A stretch of DNA of 64,000 nt from Prorocentrum cordatum (Eukaryota > Sar > Dinophyceae > Prorocentrales > Prorocentraceae): the NCBI GenBank assembly GCA_963575745.1, contig CAUYUJ010011226.1:46347-110346 (forward strand), in the 5' to 3' direction. Made by a program: the position numbers and the translations under genes. The notes below the pieces were generated by a model. The model was given only the letters and a program-made list of their open reading frames with translations, was not told where the DNA came from and ran no database searches. The number at the start of each line of letters is the position of its first letter. Positions within the stretch are counted from its first letter, which is position 1. This document shows, piece after piece, positions 22,217 through 30,600 of the stretch.

Positions 22217-22970
22217 TCACGCGATCTGTGCGGTCACGCGGCCCTGCACGAAGACCTGCGACTCGGAGCGCAGCTCCACCACGAAGCTCCAGGGCCCCGG
22301 CTCCGAGGCAGCGGGGCCGGGGACCAGCCTCGGTATCAGCCCGAACGAGGCGAACGGGGGCACGGGCTCCGCATGCTAGAGGAACAAGAGAAGCATAAAC
22401 ATGTTTCCTCGCAGGGCCGCGCGGATTTCTTGGATCGGCGCTGGGCCCCATTCCCAGGCGCGCGGAGCGCGCCAGGGGCGGCGCCGGAGGCGCCGCCAGT
22501 GAGGCCCAGCGCCGATCCAAGAAATCAGCGCGGACCTCCGAGAAATCATGTCCATGCCGCCCTTTCTTCTTCGACATACGTCAGCACCACCTCGCGCACG
22601 CGCACCGGGCCCCTGCCCTCCTTGGCCAGCTGCGAGCGGGCTGCCTCGACGAGCAGCCCCGCGGAGGCGGCGCCGTGGCACGCGGAGTACGCGTTGAGCA
22701 GGTGGGCCCCGATCTCCGCCCAGAAGCCGCCGTCGGGATACTCGTCCTCCGGCAGTGGCTGCACCGACAGGCGAAGAGGAAGAGACAGCGGAGGCACAGA
22801 GCTTCGGAGCGCCGTGCGGACTTCTCAGGTCGGCGCCCCGGGCCCCCCCTGGCGGCGCCGCCAGCGCGCCGGGGACGAGGGCGGAGAGCGCCGATCCGAG
22901 AAATCCGCGCGGAGCTCCGAACGTTGAAGCTTCTGCCGTGTCTTCTTCTCCGAGACAGGGCCTCCTTGGG
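22217..22970 (-). CDS. 3' exons of a possible hotdog-fold (thioesterase-like) protein, split by two introner-like elements
   Basis: Acceptor GTGTAG precedes CCCAAGGAG at 22970. Removing element 22772-22953 and then element 22377-22573, each with one flanking repeat copy, leaves one frame of about 120 codons ending at TGA 22219-22217. It reads PKEALSVQPLPEDEYPDGGF, NAYSACHGAASAGLLVEAAR, VRVREVVLTHAEPVPPFASF and WSFVVELRSESQVFVQGRVT. The HG helix start and following strands resemble PaaI/ACOT-type hotdog enzymes; that is a weak inference. The first exon piece is only 11 nt before the first element, so the 5' structure is uncertain and upstream exons are not found. Confidence 0.45.
22377..22573 (-). 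mobile_element. Introner-like TIR element 1
   Basis: The 197-bp core starts (minus strand) CGAAGAAGAAA and ends GTTCCTCTA. The inner TIRs GCGCTGATTTCTTGGATCGG and CCGATCCAAGAAATCCGCGC can fold into a long hairpin with a GGCGGCGCC-rich tip. Flanking repeats are imperfect (GTATGT at 22574-22579; GCATGC at 22371-22376). GT-AG boundaries are also possible here but give an early stop (GGCTGA) downstream. Confidence 0.75.
22772..22953 (-). mobile_element. Introner-like TIR element 2
   Basis: The 182-bp core has TIRs of the same family (GGAGCTCCGCGCGGATTTCT and its complement on the other side). It is flanked by the perfect direct repeat CCTGTC on the minus strand (22954-22959 and 22766-22771). No choice of boundary within the repeat gives GT-AG. 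Confidence 0.72.
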
Positions 22971-22975
22971 CTACA

Positions 22976-23110
22976 CGTAAAAGTGACCCTGGGCAAGAGT
23001 GACTCTGGTGCGCAGCTCTTGGGGGCCGCGGAGAGGCCAGCTACGAGCGCGCAAGCCAGTGATGGCCCTGATGGGCCCGCACGAGAGGTCACTCCGGCGA
23101 AAAGTCACTC
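22976..23110 (+). repeat. Dispersed repeat R6
   Basis: Starts AAAAGTGACCCTG and ends GAGGTCACTC.GGCGAAAAG, with an imperfect inverted relation between the ends. A relative lies at 61150-61305 and a weaker one near 55990-56075. Confidence 0.5.
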
Positions 23111-23137
23111 TTCCCAGACCCCCGACGACATGATTTT

Positions 23138-23270
23138 TTCGTAATGTCGACCTCCAGAGGTCTCGACCCATTCCCCGGGACCGGTTTCTCATCCTGAGTC
23201 GGTTTTCGACGGTCCCGAAACCCGAAGCCCGGCAAGGGCCCCCAGAGGCCGAAAACTAGCAAGAACCGTC
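23138..23270 (+). repeat. Dispersed repeat R2
   Basis: Shares GTCGACCTCCAGAGGTCTCG, CCCCGGGACCGGTTTCTCAT and GGGCCCCCAGAGGCCGAAAA with the other R2 copies. Confidence 0.65.
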
Positions 23271-23849
23271 CGTCGTGATTCTTGTATGCCTCTTTTGGCC
23301 ACTCTTGCGCGCAGCCGTCTCCTCCATGGTGCCCGCGGACATCCTCGGCAACCGCAGGGCGTGCAGCCCGGCCAGCTGCCGCCGCGACGCCCAGCGGGCG
23401 AGCGAGGGCGAGCGCACCCGCAGGCTGTGCCATGCGCGCTCCAGGAAAGGCGCGCCGACGTTCGAGGAGCAGACAGGCAGGAACGAGAGAGGGACGTGCG
23501 CGTGCAGGAGTGCACGTTGGCTTCGAAGGTGCGCATTGCGCGGACGTTGGTATCACGAGGCTGGTCGGCTGGTCTCGCGGGCTGGGGGTCTGCATTCATG
23601 TGCGTGGTCGGGCGACGGAAAAAAGGGTCTTAGGCGAGGTGGTATAGGGACCTTGAGCCGCAGCTTATGCGGGCCGCCAGCGCGGCACGCTACATTGGCA
23701 AACGAATGCGCTGACGCGCGACCTTACGCGGGAAGCCTACGCGGCAATATCGGCGCGGACGAATCCTTTTTTTTCCGTCGCTTAAATGGCCCAAACATCA
23801 GAGTGACGAGGCCGAACGGTCACTCACTGTCCATGGGCGCGTGGCTGAA
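23271..23849. other. No gene seen
   Basis: GC-rich sequence; overlapping frames on both strands have no recognisable domain. Confidence 0.4.
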
Positions 23850-24240
23850 ATGAGGTTCTGGGGGTCTCTCTGGCCAGGTCGTGTAGGAGTGCTAAAGGGG
23901 GTGTCGAGCGGGAGCCCCTGTCGTCGCAGGTGGGCCTCCGGCGCCGCTGCTGACTTGCAGTCTCGGGCCACGGGCTCTCGAACTACAGCTTGAGGGAGTA
24001 ACGAACGGGAGCCCTTGCCGTCGCGGCTTGGCCCACACCTCATTGACTGAATGGCGAGGATGTCTCGAGCGAGAGCGACACTCTTGAGTTCAGAGGCCAC
24101 TCTGGCAAGGACCTCTGCGAATACATCTTGAGGAAGTACCGAATGAGCGCCCTTGTCGTCGCATTTGGGTCTCCACAACTTTGATTGAATCAGGAGAAAG
24201 TCTCGAGCGAGAGCACCGTTCCTGAGTTCGGGGGCCTTCC
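23850..24240. repeat. About 120-140-bp tandem repeat, roughly three units
   Basis: Units share GTCTCGAGCGAGAGC, GAGTTC(A/G)GAGGCC, CTTGAGG(A/G)AGTA(C/A)CGAA and GCCCTTG(T/C)CGTCGC. Confidence 0.7.
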
Positions 24241-24329
24241 TGGCCAGCATGCGCATGCCATTCGTGGCCCCGCTGTCGCCCTTCGTGAACCCTTTCCTGC
24301 CCGTTGTGGCCCCGCTGTCGCTCTCGCTC

Positions 24330-24372
24330 TCGCTTTCGCTCGTCGTCGTCGTCGTCGTCCTCGCGGTCGCCG

Positions 24373-24430
<58 letters not shown>

Positions 24431-24435
24431 GGTCG
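24330..24435. repeat. (GTC)n microsatellite
   Basis: TCGCTCTCGCT units leading into a GTC tract. Confidence 0.95.
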
Positions 24436-24539
24436 GTCCCCTGACCGTCCCTCTTGGGGTCGGGTTGCCGCCGATCAGTGCTGCCGCTGGCCAGGCCGAC
24501 GGTCCGCGGCCGCCCCGCCGCTTGCCGGGGCCCGGCCTG

Positions 24540-24660
24540 CAGGGAAGCAAGATATCCCCCCCCAGAAGGGGTACGATCGAGGACGAAGAGGGCGGGTAGC
24601 GAGGGTTTGGGTAATACACATTGAATGACACTCGGGCAGATAAGAACAACCAATCTTAAT
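24540..24660 (+). repeat. Composite family: GGTACGATCGA module
   Basis: Contains GGGGTACGATCGAGGACGAAG, AGGGCGGGTA and AATCTTAA at its end, followed by (TTG)n. Same module: about 35025-35128 and 38385-38482 (plus); 35905-36005 and 58590-58700 (minus). Confidence 0.75.
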
Positions 24661-24663
24661 ATT

Positions 24664-24753
24664 ATTGATGTTGTTGCTGCTGCTGTTGTTTTTGTGGTGT
24701 TGTTGTTGTCGCTGTCGTTGTCGTTGTCATTGTCGTTGTCGTTGTCGTTGTCG

Positions 24754-24797
<44 letters not shown>
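24664..24797. repeat. (TTG)n microsatellite
   Basis: GTTGCTGCTG, then TCGTTG and TTG units. It forms the left border of the GATCCCC module. Confidence 0.95.
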
Positions 24798-24828
24798 ATT
24801 GCTTAACTCTTGCTACTGCAAATAATTA

Positions 24829-24955
24829 TTGTTGATCCCCCCTCCGGTAACGCATGGTTTTTTTCCATTGAAGTGCCCGGGGCTCGCACCTGGTTTTGTA
24901 TGCGTGAAAATCATTATACTCAAACTGTGCCCCTGGACTACAACAACAACAACAA
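24829..24955 (+). repeat. Composite family: GATCCCC module M1
   Basis: GTTGATCCCCCC, then TTTCCATTGAAGTGC, GGGGCTCGCACCTGGTTTT, TCAAACTGTGCCCCTGG, ending in (CAA)n. It gives the empty-site counterpart of the Copia insertion. GGCTCGCACC could be read as a weak RNA polymerase III B box. Confidence 0.75.
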
Positions 24956-24964
24956 TGGCTCCCG

Positions 24965-25190
24965 CCTCATACTTCCTCGCAATTCACTGAGAAATCGCGC
25001 TCTCGCTCGGCAAATCCTTGCACTGTATCGGAAAATCGCGCTCTCGCCTGTGACTTCCTTGCAATTTATTCAAGCGCCACGCCCTCGCCATTCAGGAATC
25101 GCGCCCTCGCCTGGGACTTCCTCATCGATGATTTAAGAATCGCGCTCTCGCCTGAGACTTCCTGGCGAAGTATGCGATACTCACGCACTC
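24965..25190 (+). repeat. AATCGCGCTCTCGC minisatellite
   Basis: About five 40-50-bp units containing ATCGCGC(T/C)CTCGCC followed by GACTTCCT. The same array follows GATCCCC modules near 34590-34775 and 37960-38140, and inverted near 36260-36440 and 58905-59430. Confidence 0.75.
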
Positions 25191-25194
25191 ACGA

Positions 25195-25276
25195 AACATG
25201 CATGTTTTTTCATTGAAGTGCCCCTTCCGGGGCTCGCTGTGTCTTTACCGGGGTAAATCTTCCTGCTCAAACTGTG
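25195..25276 (+). repeat. GATCCCC module M2, left half (interrupted by LTR element)
   Basis: ACATGCATGTTTTTTCATTG, GGGGCTCGC and GCTCAAACTGTG lead straight into the LTR at 25277. The rest of the module resumes at 34520 as TGTGCCCCTGGCCCCCGGTT. Confidence 0.8.
25273..25276. other. 4-bp target-site duplication (TGTG), left copy
   Basis: TGTG before the left LTR is repeated at 34520-34523 after the right LTR. The intact module M1 has a single CTGTGCCCC at the same place. Confidence 0.75.
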
Positions 25277-25463
25277 TGTCACAGACCGTAGGACGAATGG
25301 CGCTGGGGGCCCAAAGATAACGATGAGGAGAGGGGCACTTTCTGATACCAAGGAACGGCGACCAACAGCATGCTTGCTCGCGCAAAGCCTAACGGCTACG
25401 GAGACGATACATAGAGACGAGAGGGAACACACACACAAGGCCCACTAGGGCCTACGGGAAACA
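25277..25463 (-). repeat. 3' LTR of the Copia element
   Basis: On the plus strand it starts TGTCACAGACCGTAGG and ends CTACGGGAAACA. It contains the stop codon of the RT/RNase H frame (25447-25445). Confidence 0.9.
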
Positions 25464-27670
25464 GCGGATCCAATTTTCGTGGATCGAACTCCGGAAGACG
25501 TCAAGACTACATATGCTGGCTCCACTGACGAGGCCTCCGAGAACTCCTGGAAACGAACTCGCTTCCCGCTCCTCTCCTCCTCCTTCTTGTCCTCCTGTCT
25601 TTCTCCTCGCGTCCCTTCCCCCTCCTTCTCCAGATCTTCTTCTCTCCCCTCAGGCACCTTAGCATGACCAGCCGCAAGTACCTTAGACTGAGCCTCCAAA
25701 GCCTTCTTGGAAGCCCCTCGGGAACGGGACTTCAACGAAACGTTCAGCGCCCTCTCAGTACAGTGGCCATCCTCATCGATAAGACATAACGAACCCCGGG
25801 TCAACACGTCATGCACTGCGGCATTCCCGCGAGTGGGGTCCACTTTCGTGAGGGGGTCAGCCGGCATGAGACCATGGGGGAGCCACCTAATTTGAGAACC
25901 GACACTAGAGAGAGAATCACGCACTACCGCCATCTCGATGGCGTTTCTTCTGTCAGCTCGAGATCCTGCACTATTTTTCGACAGAGTGTCAAACACGCTC
26001 TTAGCGTCTACTATGGACAAGGCAGAAGCCTGCCCGGCAATCTCACACTCTCGAGACATGATCACAGAGAACGGGCCTTGGGATAACACCCAGTCCGGCC
26101 TCGCGACGTCCCCGAAAACCATGTCTCTCCAGAGAATCTGCAGCCACTGCGCCTCAGCAAGAGCTCCTGACAACGAGAGCGTCTCTGCGGCTATCGTGCT
26201 TGCCACGACTCTCTTAAGCCTCTGCGACCTCCACGCCACAAGACTCACCTTGGCCCGACGACTTTGACGAATAGCCCCGTCGGCGGCGAAGACAAGCCAC
26301 CCCGACTGAGCACCCCCCCGCCTAGCGGACCCGGGACCCCCCGCGTCAGACGCGGTCGCAAACGTTAAGCACATGGGATAGAGGTTCCAAATCGTGATAT
26401 GTTGCGAGGCTGAGGCACGCACGAACTTGACCACCTTATTAGCCATAAGGGCGTCCTCCATCACTGGTTCGGGCAGAGCAGCGGCCAACAGAGACGCACT
26501 TCCTGCCACGTCTGGGCGGGACTCGCGGCCTAGCCACTGGATCTGGGCGACGGTCGTCCTGTACGAGGATGTCTCAGACGAAGTCAGAGGCGCCCTAGGA
26601 TCGCTCTTCCTCTCCTTGGAGATAACAATAGGGGTCAGCTGTTCACGCGCATACTTTTCTTGGTCGACGATTATCTTTTCACCCACCTGTTTGATGTGAC
26701 GTCCGGCATAATCCGCCTCGCCTTCTTCCCACTTGCCGAACTTAAACCGATCAAACAACCTCTTCTTCAGTCCGGGCAGTATGGAAGAATCACCCGACAC
26801 AATTAAATCGTCCACTTCTATCAGCACCAAGGCCTGAAGTCGACCAGCTCCACTCCTTAGCAGCCAAAGGCACGGCTCCAGAAGCGATCGGGTGAATCCC
26901 ATCTCTTCCAGGTGTCCGGTCAACGTGCGGTGCCACAGCAACGGAGCATCGTTGAGGCCGTAAGCCGGAGCCACTAATTCTATCAGAGTCTCTGGGGGAA
27001 GATTCAGACCAGCACAGGCCTCCACATAGATTGCACCCTTTGGGCGTTCGAGTCTGTTGCTCTGACAAAAGGCGTTCTTCGCATCAGCGATCCCGAGAAC
27101 CCACCTCATCGAGGCGATCACCTGTAACACCAGCATAATGGTTTCTGACTGCGGAGTCGGGGCGTAAACCTGTAATTGCTCACTATCTGGGTCTTGGTGC
27201 CCGTGTACGCACCAGCGACTCTTGGCCGTCGGAGGGTTGCCTACCCCTTCCGAAGGCTTGAACCTCCTGATCATGCGAGAAGACAAAATTCGATCAGGAT
27301 GTCTCCTCCTAACTTGGCGAGACTCCTCCGCAGCAAGCACGCGCACAGCTCCGGTGGCGGTCATCGCCGCCCACTCCTTAGCATCCGACGCAGAAAACAA
27401 TAACCTCTCCTCAGGGGAGAGATTCTTCAGCTGGACTTCGGCTCCCCGGCGGGGAACAGGCGCAGCTCCGCCTCCGAGCCCAGAGAAACAGTCCTGAAAA
27501 TCAAGGGTGAAGAACGACTCTCCCTCGGCCCCTCGAACCGAGAAAAGGGTCTCTAACGAAATGCCCCGAGCCAAAGCTTCCTGCATCAGAATGCGATCCT
27601 GCTCGTCATCCTCCTCTCCCTCGTAGAGGCCCAGAGACGGCTCTCCTCTAGCATTCACACCCCAACTTGG
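25445..27670 (-). CDS. Copia RT and RNase H (continues the polyprotein after an in-frame UAG)
   Basis: In frame with the preceding gag-integrase frame, separated only by TAG at 27673-27671. RT features: RFKPSEG...KSRWCVHGHQD, IADAKNAFCQSN and AYGLNDAPLLW, with the catalytic box in IEVDDLIVSG (VDD). RNase H features: ATASDAGGPG, STIAAETLSLSGALAEAQWL, SIVDAKSVFD and DRRNAIEMAVVRD. A C-terminal basic/acidic tail ends in the 3' LTR. It copies element RNA into cDNA inside particles. Expression needs readthrough of the UAG or a separate start, unless the UAG is a disabling mutation. Confidence 0.88.
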   Translation of the reverse strand, partial: PSWGVNARGEPSLGLYEGEEDDEQDRILMQEALARGISLETLFSVRGAEGESFFTLDFQDCFSGLGGGAAPVPRRGAEVQLKNLSPEERLLFSASDAKEWAAMTATGAVRVLAAEESRQVRRRHPDRILSSRMIRRFKPSEGVGNPPTAKSRWCVHGHQDPDSEQLQVYAPTPQSETIMLVLQVIASMRWVLGIADAKNAFCQSNRLERPKGAIYVEACAGLNLPPETLIELVAPAYGLNDAPLLWHRTLTGHLEEMGFTRSLLEPCLWLLRSGAGRLQALVLIEVDDLIVSGDSSILPGLKKRLFDRFKFGKWEEGEADYAGRHIKQVGEKIIVDQEKYAREQLTPIVISKERKSDPRAPLTSSETSSYRTTVAQIQWLGRESRPDVAGSASLLAAALPEPVMEDALMANKVVKFVRASASQHITIWNLYPMCLTFATASDAGGPGSARRGGAQSGWLVFAADGAIRQSRRAKVSLVAWRSQRLKRVVASTIAAETLSLSGALAEAQWLQILWRDMVFGDVARPDWVLSQGPFSVIMSRECEIAGQASALSIVDAKSVFDTLSKNSAGSRADRRNAIEMAVVRDSLSSVGSQIRWLPHGLMPADPLTKVDPTRGNAAVHDVLTRGSLCLIDEDGHCTERALNVSLKSRSRGASKKALEAQSKVLAAGHAKVPEGREEDLEKEGEGTRGERQEDKKEEERSGKRVRFQEFSEASSVEPAYVVLTSSGVRSTKIGSAVSRRP

Positions 27671-30600
27671 CTAGGGCCACTCACTTGGCAATGGCAATGG
27701 CCGCCCCCTGGCAACCGCGGTATTAGGCGAACGACTTCGCTGGCGACTGCTGTCCGTAGGCTCGCTGGGCCTACTCGCAGTCTCTGGCTGCGCGTTCGGA
27801 GCACGAGACTTCCCTCTCGAAGACCCTTCCCATTCCCGAATCCGATCGGAGACGGTCCCCGATCCCCGCTCGACCGGAGTCAAGCGACGGTCCCCTGGAC
27901 CTGGGCCCTCATGGGGCCTCGGGGCCACCGAAGCCAGAAGGCCACGTCTGGGCCTGGAAGCCGGGGGCCCCACGTCCGCTTCGCGGTCCTCGGCGGGTCT
28001 CCGAAGCTGGGTTCTCGGTTGCAATTCGTCCGGGGACTCTGCCTCCGAATCGCCTATTGAAATCACTCCGGCGGGCGACGTCGGACCCTCGTCTCCCGCC
28101 GCGGTCCCAGGGGGGGAAGGATCGGCGGGAGCGACAGAGGTGGGACGGGGAACCCGAGTCAAACCTTCCGACGGGGCGACGGCCTCAGCCGCGGAAGGTC
28201 CCGGGACCAAGGTGGGCCCCTCGGGCGCCCTGCGAGGCGGTCCTTCCGGAGAACCTCCGTCCCCCGGAACGTCCCAAGCCTCGGGCGGCGGGGGGCCCTC
28301 GGATTCGACATCGACGGCCCCAATTCTACGCCCTGGGCTCCTAATTTCCTGCCTCAGTTGATCGAATCTAGGGTTGTCCAACAGCTCAGCCCCTAACGCC
28401 TCGGGCCTCGTCGCCGGGCGAACTTGCTCGGAAGCACCCTTCAAAAGTCGGTGACGCATCGCCGCCCAGACCGTGCTACGAGACTGAAACACTACGGCGC
28501 CCGGTCCTGTCCACCTGTCTCTCTGAAGCACGTGACTCCTATTCGCCGCCGTGACCTTCCTCCGCGCGTGCACCCACTCCCCCGGCTGATAAGTCTTCTC
28601 GACATGCTTCCGAGCCTTAGCTGCTTCAGAGAGCCGGGCCCGGGCGTCGTGAGACGCGAGAGCGCGCTGGGCCTCCGACCTCAGCTGATGTGCCCGTGCG
28701 AACGCAGCGGCGGCGGTATCTTGGTCTATAGCACTCGTTCTCAAATCGTCAACCCCAACGTCGTCAACCGCATCGTCACTCAACATACTTTTCGGGATCC
28801 TGGGGTTCTCACCGAAAACCATCTGCGTGGGACTGAAACCTCCCCTGTGATACGTCCGGTTCTTTCCCGCCACAACTTCGCACAAAAGCAGCTCGACTTC
28901 CTCTCGCGAGGACGGCGTCGAGGACCGCGAGGCTCGAGAGAGCGCATTCTTGACAATCCCTCCATGCCTCTCGCACTTTCCATTGAAGTGGGGGGAATTA
29001 GCAGGAATGATCTGAAGATAGATCCCGTGGTGTTCGCATCCTCTTGAGAAGTGACCCCCGAACTCCGACCCCCCATCCGAGAGTATCATCTCTGGCAGAC
29101 CGAATGGCCTAATCCACCACTTGGCCAGGGCGGCCCACACCGTGGCCGACTGAGCGTCAGAGAGAAGACAGCACTGTTGGTAACTAGTCCCTTGATCCAC
29201 CATGTTGAGCACTGGGAGGCTCTCGCCCTGGTGATCGAGATAGAAAAGATCTATCGAAAGCAACCTGTTGAAACGGTACGTTCGAAGCAAATGAGCTCGA
29301 CGTCTCCAGTACGGACGAGAGTGAGACGTACAATGTTCGCATCGAAATTTCTGACGCACCCACTCGACCACTTCAACCCGAGCCCCGGCAGCTCGAAGAG
29401 TCCACACAAAATCGTCCAACATGGGGTGACCCAAGTTCACGTGCAATCGATGGATTTCTCGCTGGAGTCCCTGGTCGACCTCGGGCCCAGGGTGCCTGAC
29501 GCCTGAGGCCTGTTTTGGCCTCGTCGTGGTTTCTTCATCGTCGGATCCCGGGGCCTCCGCCCCGTCATGAACCTGGGACTCGTCGGCTTCGAGACCTCCC
29601 CCTTCTACCGGGTAGCTGGATTCAACACCTCCTACATTGGCCTCACGCTCCCACAGCGCCGACTCGATCCCGTTGGCCATCGCTGTCACCAGCGCGGAAG
29701 GATACTTCTCCGCCTTGCGGGTCCTCCCACTCCCTTCCAGCGGCAAGTGCTCGTGCTCTCCCTCACATCTCTTGGAACACTGACGGAGCAAGACCTCCCG
29801 GCTCGCCAACAGGCGCGTCGGTTTCTTCGAGAGAGTCCCTGGACTTACCGAGAGACCGTACTGGCACTGGTCCAGGACCGTGGAAACAACGCCAGGAGAA
29901 GACGCAACGACTCTGACACACTCCAAGTCCCAAGAGCTGGCAGATTGAGGATGTTCGAGCATGAAATCTCGACCCAAGGAAATCTGATGAAGGGCGACCT
30001 CACAACACAAGTGAAGGAAGGCGATCCCCCTTCTCTCAACCTCGTTCCTTTCTCCTTCGTCCATCCTGCTCCAATTGCTGGCAAAGGCAACACTGAAAGC
30101 ACGACGCACGGGTGACATGATAATACACTGGGGCTGGTCTTTCTTTATGAGATCCCAAAGTTGTTTTATCCCCGAAGGAGAGTCCAGATCCCACCCCGTG
30201 AGGAGATCGACGGCGGGAGAAACACGATAACCTCGCCTAATCATGGTGGTCGAGACCCTCTGGGGTGAGAAAACCTCCAGCAGAACGGTTCCCCCCCTAT
30301 TGCGCTCAGCCTCTAGAATGACTTTCCTGCGACTCGACTGACGACGAGGAACTCGTGATCCCTCCAACAGCTCCGAGGCAAACTGTCGAATGTTTCTAGG
30401 AACTGACCGGACCTCAAGCTCTTCGAGCGGATCCGCCATCCCCAGAGAGATAAAGGAGTCAACTTCCACGGCGTAGTAGCGGCCCAGCTGTCCCTTAGTG
30501 TCCGTGGATGGAGGGGTTGATAATGAGGGAGGGGATGTGGCATCTAAGCTAATCGCTCGTAGTCCCCGAGCGCAGAGCCCCCTGAGCCCTTCTGAGCTCT

